DNA of 64,000 bases, from positions 496,001-560,000 of the forward strand of contig NZ_JRHC01000003.1 in assembly GCF_000949475.1 (NCBI RefSeq), written 5' to 3'. Position 1 is the first letter of the stretch, and each line of letters starts with the position of its first letter. The notes beneath the pieces were generated by a model, which had not been told where the DNA came from, made no database searches, and worked only from the letters and a program-made list of their open reading frames with translations. The stretch comes from Draconibacterium sediminis (lineage in GTDB: Bacteria; Bacteroidota; Bacteroidia; Bacteroidales; Prolixibacteraceae). The position numbers were made by a program, and so were the translations under genes. Positions 44,732 through 53,478 of the stretch are shown here, piece by piece.

Positions 44732-45445
44732 GTGAAAAAACAATTAAAAACGATAGTGCTGTTTCTAGTAACGATTACTTTGTTGCAAAACGTAATTGGG
44801 CAGAATGAACAATCAAATCAAAAAACGACACAGCTTTTAAATAAAGATAAAGAACCCAAACTGGAGGGAAAGAAGTTTATATCTTTATTTAATGGTGAAA
44901 ACTTAAAGGGTTGGGAAACCCTTCAGGGAACCATGAAATTTGAAGCACGTGATGGTGAGATTGTTGGCACTTGCAGCGAAGGTCCCAGTACTTTTTTGTG
45001 CACAGAGAAAGAATATGTTGATTTTATTTTTACTTGCGAAATAAAGTGGGAAGTAGATGGAAATACAGGCGTTCAAATACGGTCACGAATCCGAAAAGAT
45101 CTCAATCGGAATACAGTTATTGGGCCTCAAGCCGAAATGGAAGATTTAGCTAAGAACGGAAGAGGATGGTCGGGAGGAATTTATGGTCAGAATTGCGGAG
45201 GCTGGTTTTACCCATTGAAAGCACCGGAGCACAAGGCACTTAAAAATGTTATCGACAGAAGTGGTTGGAACAGGTTAACCATTAAAGTAAAGGGGAATGT
45301 ATTTCAAACCTGGGTAAATGGTATACCTGCTGCTTATTGGATTGATGAAAAAAATGAGTTTCCAAAAGGATTTATCGGACTTCAGATTCACGGAGGAAAA
45401 CAAGGGATTGTTCACTGGAAGAACCTGAAATTAAGAGAAATATAA
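44732..45445 (+). CDS. Secreted single-domain DUF1080 (3-keto-disaccharide hydrolase-like) protein
   Basis: A 237-residue secreted protein with a GTG start at 44732 (signal ends NVIGQN). The DUF1080 domain covers about residues 48-237: KFISLFNGENLKGWETL, then the STFLCTEKEYVDFIFTCEIK block, GRGWSGGIYGQNCGGWFYP and the closing GFIGLQIHGGKQGIVHWKNLKL. It matches the first domain of the double-DUF1080 protein at 20362. DUF1080 domains are linked to cleavage of 3-oxo-glycosides. There is no oxidoreductase gene next to this one, so any partner would be encoded elsewhere, such as the gene at 21738. Confidence 0.82.
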   Translation: MKKQLKTIVLFLVTITLLQNVIGQNEQSNQKTTQLLNKDKEPKLEGKKFISLFNGENLKGWETLQGTMKFEARDGEIVGTCSEGPSTFLCTEKEYVDFIFTCEIKWEVDGNTGVQIRSRIRKDLNRNTVIGPQAEMEDLAKNGRGWSGGIYGQNCGGWFYPLKAPEHKALKNVIDRSGWNRLTIKVKGNVFQTWVNGIPAAYWIDEKNEFPKGFIGLQIHGGKQGIVHWKNLKLREI

Positions 45446-45483
45446 TAGAGTTGAAGTCAAGAATATTGAAATATTTGTAAGAA

Positions 45484-46890
45484 ATGTTACGAATACAACC
45501 AAAACTAATTGTTGCTTTAGCATGCATATTATTTGCAGCTTGTAGTACAAAAATGGCTAGTGATAAAACAGAAAACGATACAAGGCCAAATATACTTTTC
45601 CTTTTAGCTGATGATTTAGGCTATGGCGAATTGGGCTGTTACGGGCAGCAGGTAATACAAACCCCGGTGCTCGATAATTTTGCGAAAGAAGGGATACGGT
45701 TCACAAATTTTTATGCCGGTAATCCCGTATGTTCTCCTTCGCGTGCCATCTTAATGACCGGCATTAGCTCGTCATACAATAATGTAAGGGGAAACGGAGG
45801 TTGGTTACCAGATAAGGAAAAATTTGGACGGATTACTATCCGAAAAGATGATGTAACCATTGCTGAAATGTTAAAAGCATCAGGTTATCAAACTGCATTT
45901 ATTGGGAAATGGCATATCGATGACCAGAATGATTTATCAACCTGGGCTTTTGCAAGGGGTTTCGATTATGCCATTCAAGAGCAATGGGGTAAAACGGATG
46001 ATGGCTATGAATACGATGAAGAAATGCACTGGATTAACGCCAAAGAAGATTCGGTTTATTACATCGAAACGGAATGGAATTGTAAAGATGAATTTCGTAC
46101 AGAACTGGCATTCGATTGGTTGGACACAAAAATGGAAAAAGACAAACCGTTCTTTCTGTTTATGTCCTACAGAGCACCACATGCGCATGAACGATACATC
46201 CATAATAAAGAATTGTATGCCGACCGTGGTTGGCCAGACGTTGAGCGCCGCCACGCTGCAAAAATTACTTTACTCGATCAGCAGATTGGACGTATGTTAA
46301 AGAAGCTGGAAGAGATGGGCAAGTTGGAAAATACTTTGGTGCTATTTACCAGCGACAACGGACCAAATGCCGAAATGGGGCACGACCATGAATTTTTTAA
46401 CAGCAATGGCGATCTCAAAGGTTACAAAAGAGATGTGTTTGAAGGAGGAGTTCGAGTTCCGACAATGGCTTATTGGAAAGGAAAAATAGAACCGGGAAAG
46501 GTTTCTGATTACATTGGTTGTGGGCATGATTTTATGGCAACGATTGCCGATGTGGTTCATATTGAAAAACCGTCACAATCCAATGGTGTTTCCTTTTTGC
46601 CAATTTTAACAGGAAAATCAGGTGAAGGTCACGAATTTCTAAATTGGGAATATCACAATCTTAGGCAGGAGCCAAATCCTTTCCGACAGGCCTGCCGAAT
46701 TGGAAATATGAAAGGTGTTCGTTATGGACTTCAGAATCCAATCGAAATTTACGATTTAAGTATTGATATTTCGGAAAACAATAACATTGCCGCCGAGCAT
46801 CCAGAATTAGTAGAGCAAATGGAGAAGATTTTTAGGAATGAGAGATCTGAGAATGTTCATTATCCTTATGGTGGTGCAAGTAAAAAATAA
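45484..46890 (+). CDS. Sulfatase, S1 family, lipoprotein
   Basis: A 468-residue sulfatase lipoprotein (lipobox LFAAC). First metal site NILFLLADDLGYGELGCYGQ, signature CSPSRAILMTG with Cys83 as formylglycine precursor, AFIGKWHIDDQ near 140, YRAPHAHERYI near 227, and FTSDNGPNAEMGHDHEFFNSNGDLKGYKRDVFEGGVRVP near 285. This last block is typical of arylsulfatase A-like (galactosamine-6-sulfatase-like) branches. It lacks the S1_7 and S1_8 hallmarks of its neighbours, so it probably removes a different sulfate ester. The next sulfatase starts 23 bases downstream. Confidence 0.92.
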   Translation: MLRIQPKLIVALACILFAACSTKMASDKTENDTRPNILFLLADDLGYGELGCYGQQVIQTPVLDNFAKEGIRFTNFYAGNPVCSPSRAILMTGISSSYNNVRGNGGWLPDKEKFGRITIRKDDVTIAEMLKASGYQTAFIGKWHIDDQNDLSTWAFARGFDYAIQEQWGKTDDGYEYDEEMHWINAKEDSVYYIETEWNCKDEFRTELAFDWLDTKMEKDKPFFLFMSYRAPHAHERYIHNKELYADRGWPDVERRHAAKITLLDQQIGRMLKKLEEMGKLENTLVLFTSDNGPNAEMGHDHEFFNSNGDLKGYKRDVFEGGVRVPTMAYWKGKIEPGKVSDYIGCGHDFMATIADVVHIEKPSQSNGVSFLPILTGKSGEGHEFLNWEYHNLRQEPNPFRQACRIGNMKGVRYGLQNPIEIYDLSIDISENNNIAAEHPELVEQMEKIFRNERSENVHYPYGGASKK

Positions 46891-46913
46891 GTACTCATAA
46901 AAATAGAAACCAT

Positions 46914-48668
46914 ATGAAACGGATTCTAAAACTTTTTGTAGCTCTGATTCTGCCTGGGCTGTCAAGTATATTGTTTTTTGCCTGCCAAAGCAAAACAGAA
47001 ACTGAAGTAATTTCAAAAAAGTCACCAAACTATTCGCAATTACAGATATCCGAAAAGCCAAACATATTGTGGTTGGTAACCGAAGATATGGGGCCTTATC
47101 TTCCTGCTTTTGGCGATTCTACAATCGAAACTCCTAATTTAAGCCGATTGGCAGACGAGGGAGTAATTTACCCTAATCTGTATTCTGTATCAGGTGTTTG
47201 TGCTCCAAGCAGAGCTGCAATTGCAACTGGTATGTATCCTTCGGGTATTGGCGCAAATCACATGCGGGTAAATTCATATATGGATGTAACGGGCTTGCCT
47301 GCATACGAGGCAGTACCGCCTGCTGATGTTAAAATGCTTAGCGAAATGTTACGCATGAATGGTTACTATTGTACCAACAATTATAAAACTGACTACCAGT
47401 TTAAGGAACCTGTTACGGCGTGGGATGAATGTAGTCCGTATGCCCATTGGCGAAACAAAGCGGAAGGACAACCTTTTTATGCTGTCTTTAATTTTACCGA
47501 TACGCATGAATCGGGATTGTTCGAGCCTTATGGATTCAGGCATGTTGAAACCAGACATTTTCACGAAGGCGAAAGAAATTATAAATGGAAGAATGATCGA
47601 ATGACGGAAGAGGAAACTCCGGTACACTTGTCAAAAGATACAAATTTTGATATTCCGCCATATTTGCCTGCAACTGATACTGTTCGGCGTGATATGTGGA
47701 AAGAGTACAACAATATCGCCGAGATGGATCGGCAGGTTGGCGCCGTATTGAAACAGTTGGAAGAAGATGGATTATTGGAGAATACAATCATCTTTTTCTA
47801 TGGCGATCATGGTGGCCCTTATCCAAGACAAAAGCGATTAATATATGATTCAGGGTTAAACACACCTATGATAATGCGATTTCCTGAAAAACAACAGGCT
47901 GGAACAAAAGATGAGCAACTTATCAGTTTTGTCGATTTTGCTCCAACCTTGCTATCCCTGGCAGGAGTTCAACCACCCGAATATTTGCAGGGACGAGCCT
48001 TTACCGGTGAATATATTTCATCACAAAAACGCAAGTATATACACGCTGCCGCTGATCGTTTCGATGGGTTTACCGATGCCATTCGTGCGGTTCGTGATGA
48101 GCGTTTTAAATACATTCGTAATTACAGACCGGAACAAGGTTATTATCTGCCCATAGTATATAGAGAGAATAATCCAACCATGCAGGAGTTGTTACGTTTG
48201 CACAAAGACGGGAAATTGGACAGTATTCAGGAACAGTGGTTTAGAGAACATAAACCCATTGAAGAGTTATTTGATTGCTCGGTAGACCCACATGAATTGA
48301 ACAATCTGGCAGATGACGCGGCATACAAAGAAAAATTAGAAGAATTAAGTAACGAAATGGATCGATGGATTGCCGAAATTGGAGACCAGCCCAATCTGCC
48401 TGAATCTGAGTTGATTGAGCAGCTTTGGAATGGTGCTGAAAAACAACCGGAAACAGCCGGTCCTGTAATTTCAATAGTCGACGGTGAAGTAAGTATTTCC
48501 TGCCCTACAGAAGGAGCTTCAATTGGCTATAAAATTATTGATATTGATGGCATGCCGCCAATGTCGTGGAGTGTCTACCAGAAACCATTCACATTACCGG
48601 AAGGAGCTAAAGTAGTGGTAAAAGCACACCGGATTGGTCATAAAGCAAGCAAAGTGATAGAAAGATAG
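46914..48668 (+). CDS. Sulfatase, S1 family, heparan N-sulfatase-like branch (S1_8-like) with C-terminal beta-sandwich
   Basis: A 584-residue sulfatase lipoprotein (lipobox FFAC near residue 24). First metal site NILWLVTEDMGPYLPAFGD, signature CAPSRAAIATG with Cys96 as formylglycine precursor, then GIGANHMR and FFYGDHGGPYPRQKR with the second-site Asp/His. The TEDMGP start and GxxHMR block are typical of sulfamidase-like enzymes (SulfAtlas S1_8 by memory), some of which act on algal glycans. The last ~70 residues (PVISIVDGEVSISCPTEGAS, then the PFTLPEGAKVVVKAHRIGHK end) form an added chitobiase-C-terminal-like beta-sandwich. It ends enzyme block B. Confidence 0.92.
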   Translation: MKRILKLFVALILPGLSSILFFACQSKTETEVISKKSPNYSQLQISEKPNILWLVTEDMGPYLPAFGDSTIETPNLSRLADEGVIYPNLYSVSGVCAPSRAAIATGMYPSGIGANHMRVNSYMDVTGLPAYEAVPPADVKMLSEMLRMNGYYCTNNYKTDYQFKEPVTAWDECSPYAHWRNKAEGQPFYAVFNFTDTHESGLFEPYGFRHVETRHFHEGERNYKWKNDRMTEEETPVHLSKDTNFDIPPYLPATDTVRRDMWKEYNNIAEMDRQVGAVLKQLEEDGLLENTIIFFYGDHGGPYPRQKRLIYDSGLNTPMIMRFPEKQQAGTKDEQLISFVDFAPTLLSLAGVQPPEYLQGRAFTGEYISSQKRKYIHAAADRFDGFTDAIRAVRDERFKYIRNYRPEQGYYLPIVYRENNPTMQELLRLHKDGKLDSIQEQWFREHKPIEELFDCSVDPHELNNLADDAAYKEKLEELSNEMDRWIAEIGDQPNLPESELIEQLWNGAEKQPETAGPVISIVDGEVSISCPTEGASIGYKIIDIDGMPPMSWSVYQKPFTLPEGAKVVVKAHRIGHKASKVIER

Positions 48669-48790
48669 TAAGGCTAAGGTCAAAGAATTATTCCGGAACA
48701 GAATATGTTTGATGAGTAGATAACAAAACTGTAGAGTAGAGAATATGTTGAAGGCTGTGAACCTAAATTAGAGGAGTTATAATACAGTTG

Positions 48791-48843
48791 AAATGCCTGA
48801 TAGCTTTCATCTAATGAATTTCTTCGGGCATTTTATCTTTAGA
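48791..48843. terminator. Candidate bidirectional terminator between sulfatase and AraC genes
   Basis: AAATGCCTGA (48791-48800) can pair with TCGGGCATTT (48824-48833), with one T-G wobble and a 23-base loop, and the downstream strand continues TTATCTTT. The genes on each side converge here, so a shared terminator is expected. The long loop lowers confidence. Confidence 0.45.
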
Positions 48844-48906
48844 TTCACAGTACATTACCTCCAAAAAACATTCTTCGTTTTCTTCAATTGTTACTAATCA
48901 GATATA

Positions 48907-49824
48907 CTATCGATTACTCATTTTAATCAAAGATCCAGGGCTGGTGCCAATGTGTTTGGTGAAAATACGGGTAAAATAATAGGGGTCCTTATACCCTAAT
49001 TTATAAGCTACGTCTTTTATTTTTAATGTTTGGCTCATTAGTAAACGAATAGCTTCCTGCATTTTTAGGTTAATAAAATAGTCCATTGGAGAGGTTCCTG
49101 TTTTATTTCTGAAGATTTTTGTGAGATGGGATTCCGACAAATTCACGTGATTGGATATATCTGAAATTTTTATTATTTCACAAATGTTTTGCTGCATGAA
49201 TATAATTGCCTGATCAACAGGGTTGGTTCCCCGCAGCCCTTTTACCGCTCTGTAGGTTTCGATGTAAAAAAACGATGCCAGTAAACTGTTCAGTTTAAGG
49301 TTGGCATAATTGATACTATCTCTGGAAAAACCTAATTCAAGAGCAGATAAACACTCATTGAATTGATTTATTCGATAATCAATTCTTGACTGATTTGATT
49401 GGCTTATTTTTATAATTTTCTCAAAGTAATCTTCAAAATATGAACTTCGTTCTCCTTCAAAGTGCAACCAATATATTGACCAGGGACTAACCTTGGACGC
49501 CCAATATGTATGTGCTCTGTTCGAAGGGATAATAAAAAAACTATTTGGTTCGAGATTGTACTCTTTGTTATCAATGAGGATAGTTCCCCTACCATTAGTG
49601 CAATAGATGAGTATGTTATCGGTAATTCCCTTTTTTCTTTTTCTGAAGTGATGATTTGCATGTGGGTAAAATCCAATTGCTTTTATAAACAATCCATTTA
49701 TCAACGGATTTTCCCGAATGTTTTTCAACTGTTTTTTAGATAAAACAACACTTCTGTCTCCTGTAAAATTATCAGGTTTACCTTCATTTGGGGATGTCGG
49801 GTTTATGTCTGTTTCAACATTCAT
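48907..49824 (-). CDS. AraC-family transcriptional regulator with N-terminal cupin sensor domain
   Basis: A 305-residue cytoplasmic regulator and the only clear minus-strand gene in the window. The N-terminal part (about residues 45-145) is an arabinose-binding-like cupin: GRGTILIDNKEYNLEPNSFFIIPSNRAHTYWAS, then the SIYWLHFEG block. The C-terminal part (about 205-300) is a double helix-turn-helix AraC domain: IKISDISNHVNLSESHLTKIFRNKTGTSP, then IKDVAYKLGYKDPYYFTRIFTKHIGTSP. AraC regulators with this layout bind a sugar and then activate nearby operons, as rhamnose-responsive RhaR/RhaS types do; rhamnose as ligand here is inference. It is divergent to the SusC gene at 50210 and very probably controls uptake block B, perhaps the whole locus. 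No hybrid two-component, SusR or sigma/anti-sigma pair is visible. Confidence 0.93.
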   Translation of the reverse strand: MNVETDINPTSPNEGKPDNFTGDRSVVLSKKQLKNIRENPLINGLFIKAIGFYPHANHHFRKRKKGITDNILIYCTNGRGTILIDNKEYNLEPNSFFIIPSNRAHTYWASKVSPWSIYWLHFEGERSSYFEDYFEKIIKISQSNQSRIDYRINQFNECLSALELGFSRDSINYANLKLNSLLASFFYIETYRAVKGLRGTNPVDQAIIFMQQNICEIIKISDISNHVNLSESHLTKIFRNKTGTSPMDYFINLKMQEAIRLLMSQTLKIKDVAYKLGYKDPYYFTRIFTKHIGTSPGSLIKMSNR

Positions 49825-50209
49825 ATTATTTCAATATATCAATCTTGTTAATTTGTGTTAAATATAATCATATTGTCTAAATATATATATGCGGAGTATT
49901 CGTTAATGTTTATTTGAAACATTTAGGTGCTAATCTGTTTTTGATTATTTAGATAATTGGTATTTGTGTAAGTCATTGTTATTTAGTGGTATAATTTGTT
50001 GTTTGTGTGCCCTCTATGTATGCTGTTTGAGTTATGAAATAAAAATTTATTGTAAATAATTTGAATATTTAATCAATGCAATTTTATTTCAAAAATAATC
50101 GGATTGTACAAAAATGAATATAATTGTCCATTTACATGCACCTTGAAACACTATAGTTTTGTTGCTGTTATTATTAATATAAGTATAACTGAATTAAAAT
50201 CTAAAGCTT
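49825..50209. promoter_or_regulatory. Divergent regulatory region between AraC regulator and SusC operon
   Basis: 385 very AT-rich bases with no gene. Near the SusC side are two direct copies of ATTGTnCA (ATTGTACA at 50103-50110 and ATTGTCCA at 50123-50130), spaced 20 bases apart, about two helical turns. They are followed by TAGTTTTG at 50154-50161, which fits the Bacteroidetes -7 box TAnnTTTG. Transcription would begin near 50168, about 42 bases before the SusC start. This is the arrangement expected for an AraC-type activator site just upstream of a promoter. No promoter for the regulator itself was clear. Confidence 0.5.
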
Positions 50210-53200
50210 ATGAAGTTAAGGAGCAGGAATAGCATAAAACATGCATGTCTTCGACCTGTTTGGATTTTTCTTATTCTTTTTTCTACAGTTGGTGCTTTTA
50301 GTGCAAATGCATCAGGGTATAACAAAAAGGATAAGATTGATGCTGTTCAACAAAGAGTGAAAATTACAGGAACAATCGTTGACGAAACGAATTTCCCATT
50401 ACCTGGAGTAAGTATCGTTGTTAAAGGTACAACCACAGGAACCGTGACAGATGTAAATGGTAATTTCAATATCGAGGTGCCTGTCAATTCTGTAGTTGTT
50501 GTATCGTACATTGGCTTCGGCTCTCAGGAATTTGTTATTTCTGGCGAGAATGCTGAATTCAATATCATTTTAAAAGAAGAAACTGAAAACCTGGAAGAGG
50601 TTGTGGTTGTTGGTTACGGTGTACAAAAGAAAGAGACGGTAACAGGTTCTTTGTCTTCTGTATCTGCCGAGGAGTTGGTTGAGCAGCCTGTTAGTGATGT
50701 TACGCAGGCGCTGGCAGGTCGTTTACCGGGGTTAATCGCAAACCAGTCCGGTGGTCGCCCGGGTAAAGATGCTGCCACTATCAAGATCAGGGGTATTTCT
50801 ACTCTTGATGCAGGAGCAGGTTCAAATCCGCTTGTGTTAATTGATGGGATAGAGCGCGACCAAAGTGCCTTAAGTTTTCTTGATCCTAACGAAATAGAAA
50901 ACCTTTCTATCCTGAAAGATGCATCGTCAACAGCTGTATTTGGTGTGCGTGGTGCCAACGGGGTAATTATGGTTACCACAAAACGAGGAAAAGTTGGGCC
51001 AGCCAAAATGGTGTATAAGGGAAGTATGGCGGTATTGGTTCCTAACCGAAGTATTCAGGTATTGGATGCCTACCAACAAACGGGCATGCTAAATGAATAT
51101 AATGGGTATGCAATGGATTCCACTGACCCCACAGCTCCATATCCACAATCGATTCGTGATAAATTTAAAGGAGTTATCGATGGAAATCCACTAAGTCCGA
51201 GTGACCCCTTTTTCTACCCAAGTACCGATTATGCCGAATTAATGTTAAAAGATTATGCCTTACAGCAGCAACATAACTTTACGGTTTCGGGAGGTACCGA
51301 AAAACTAAAGTATTTCGCTTCGTTGGGGTATTATGATCAGGGAGGGTTATTTGATAACCTTAATCAAGATTTGGATAAATCAACAAGTTACAAAAGGTAT
51401 AACTACCGAACTAACCTCGATATTAACCTTACCCGAACAACAACCGCTAAAATTAATATAGGTGGAAGTTTTAATGAGAATATTGCTTTAGGTAGAGGAG
51501 CAGAACCTGCAACAAGCTTTTACTGGAACCTTCTGGTGCATTCGTCGCCATGGGATGGATATGTGCACGATGGGAAACTAGTAATGCTGCAGGAAAATGC
51601 AAATAATGTAATGCTTAACAGCGATATGCGAGGATATGCTGTGACCATGGAAAATACCAATGACTATTCTTTTATTATTGACCAGAAATTAGATGCGATA
51701 ACAAAAGGACTGTCTGTAAAAGGTACCATGTCTTTGGTTAGTTACTTCAGTAACTACATTAGTAGGACAAAGGATGAAAAACGACTTCCATACTGGAATC
51801 CATACCTTAATGAAGATGGAACAGTAAGTTTTTATCAGGCAAAAGAAGATGTTTTACCAAATAATTCAACAGGGCAGGGAAAAAACAGAAAAGAATACTA
51901 TGAATTTGCTTTAAACTATAAACGAACATTTAACGAAGATCATACCGTTACAGCACTGGCACTTGTTAATGCCGAAAAATCACATTTTTCGCAAAGTGCG
52001 TATTATGCAATTCCACGTGCATACATGGGGCTTGTTGGTAGGGTTACCTATAACTATTTAAACCGTTACATGCTCGAATTCAATATTGGATATAATGGCT
52101 CTGAAAATTTTGCCGAAGGACAACGTTTTGGTTATTTTCCTGCCTATTCTGCTGGTTGGACATTTACGGAAGAACCATGGCTAAAAAGCTTGATTGGAGA
52201 AGATTTTATTTCCTATGGAAAACTTCGATTCTCATACGGTACGGTTGGGAATGATAAGATGGGTGGACGCAGGTTCTTGTATTTGCCTGACTCGTATAAC
52301 CTAAACCAGGGGGGGCGTTTCCCGATTAATTTTGGATTACCTGGCGAAATGGTAAGTTATCCGATTGCAACACCTGGTGCCGCCGGTAACCCAAATGTTA
52401 CCTGGGAAAAAGCTACTAAAATTAACTACGGTGCCGACATGACATTCTTAGGCGATATGATTTCGTTAAAGTTTGATTATTTTACTGAAGACCGAACTGA
52501 TATCTTGATTAACCAACAGGTGGTACCTGTGTACCAACAAACAGGAGCCCTGGCTCTAAACTTAGGGCAGGTAGAAAACAAGGGTTACGAAATAGAATTG
52601 GGTTGGAATAAAAACGTGGGAAGTAACACCCGATTAAATGTTGATCTGAACTATACCCATTCGCGTAACAAAATTATTGAAATGGATGAACCCACACAGC
52701 CCTATGAGTATCGCGCAAAAACAGGTAAAAGAGTAGGTGAAGTTTGGGGCTACCAACAAGAAGACTTTTTCAGAACAGTTGAGGAGGCGAATGCCTATCG
52801 CGATGAGTTATGGGAAACTTATAGTGAGTTAAATCCCGGAGCCGATAAAGACACCTATCAGGCCTATCAAATTTTTACTACCGGAAGCGATGTATCGGCC
52901 GGAGATCTTATGTTTATCGATAGAAATGGCGATGGTATAATAACTGACATGGATGCCGGCTATTTGGGTACTCCAAATTTCCCGGAAACTATGTATGGTA
53001 TTAGAACGGGAATTACACATAAAAAATTATCATTATCGCTATTCTTGCAAGGAGCATCTGATTATGCTATAAATATTAGAACAGATAATAGTCCGGATCC
53101 TACTAAAGGTTCATTATTAGATTTTGTTGAATACCGATATACCGACGAAAGATACGCGGCAGGCGAAAGAGTTGAATTTCCGCGTTTGACTTCGGATAAC

Positions 53201-53461
53201 AATAATTGGAAATATGCAGGTTCTTACTGGTTAAGAGATGCAAGCTACCTACGCTTAAAAAATATTGAGTTGGGTTACACGTTTGACGAAACAAATCACT
53301 TTGTTAAAACGCTGGGGCTGGAAAGCTTTAGAGTATATGCTAATGGCATGAACCTGGTAACTTTCAGTGCTATCGATTATCTCGACCCTGAAACATCAAA
53401 TGGTACGTTAAGATATCCACGTTCAAGAGTCTTTAACCTTGGTGTTCAAGTACAATTCTAA
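50210..53461 (+). CDS. SusC-family TonB-dependent outer-membrane transporter (block B, primary)
   Basis: A 1083-residue transporter. Signal region about residues 1-35 (ends SANAS), a carboxypeptidase-regulatory-like domain (ITGTIVDETNFPLPGVSIVVKGT, about 50-130), then the canonical TonB-box segment LEEVVVVGYGVQKKE, plug domain ending GANGVIMVTTKRG, and a barrel ending FNLGVQVQF. It is the first gene under the divergent AraC control region, with its SusD gene 17 bases downstream. Its TonB box and N-terminus resemble the primary SusC of block A, while the barrel sequence differs, so they may import different oligosaccharides. Confidence 0.95.
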   Translation: MKLRSRNSIKHACLRPVWIFLILFSTVGAFSANASGYNKKDKIDAVQQRVKITGTIVDETNFPLPGVSIVVKGTTTGTVTDVNGNFNIEVPVNSVVVVSYIGFGSQEFVISGENAEFNIILKEETENLEEVVVVGYGVQKKETVTGSLSSVSAEELVEQPVSDVTQALAGRLPGLIANQSGGRPGKDAATIKIRGISTLDAGAGSNPLVLIDGIERDQSALSFLDPNEIENLSILKDASSTAVFGVRGANGVIMVTTKRGKVGPAKMVYKGSMAVLVPNRSIQVLDAYQQTGMLNEYNGYAMDSTDPTAPYPQSIRDKFKGVIDGNPLSPSDPFFYPSTDYAELMLKDYALQQQHNFTVSGGTEKLKYFASLGYYDQGGLFDNLNQDLDKSTSYKRYNYRTNLDINLTRTTTAKINIGGSFNENIALGRGAEPATSFYWNLLVHSSPWDGYVHDGKLVMLQENANNVMLNSDMRGYAVTMENTNDYSFIIDQKLDAITKGLSVKGTMSLVSYFSNYISRTKDEKRLPYWNPYLNEDGTVSFYQAKEDVLPNNSTGQGKNRKEYYEFALNYKRTFNEDHTVTALALVNAEKSHFSQSAYYAIPRAYMGLVGRVTYNYLNRYMLEFNIGYNGSENFAEGQRFGYFPAYSAGWTFTEEPWLKSLIGEDFISYGKLRFSYGTVGNDKMGGRRFLYLPDSYNLNQGGRFPINFGLPGEMVSYPIATPGAAGNPNVTWEKATKINYGADMTFLGDMISLKFDYFTEDRTDILINQQVVPVYQQTGALALNLGQVENKGYEIELGWNKNVGSNTRLNVDLNYTHSRNKIIEMDEPTQPYEYRAKTGKRVGEVWGYQQEDFFRTVEEANAYRDELWETYSELNPGADKDTYQAYQIFTTGSDVSAGDLMFIDRNGDGIITDMDAGYLGTPNFPETMYGIRTGITHKKLSLSLFLQGASDYAINIRTDNSPDPTKGSLLDFVEYRYTDERYAAGERVEFPRLTSDNNNWKYAGSYWLRDASYLRLKNIELGYTFDETNHFVKTLGLESFRVYANGMNLVTFSAIDYLDPETSNGTLRYPRSRVFNLGVQVQF

Positions 53462-53478
53462 TATAAATACAATACGAG

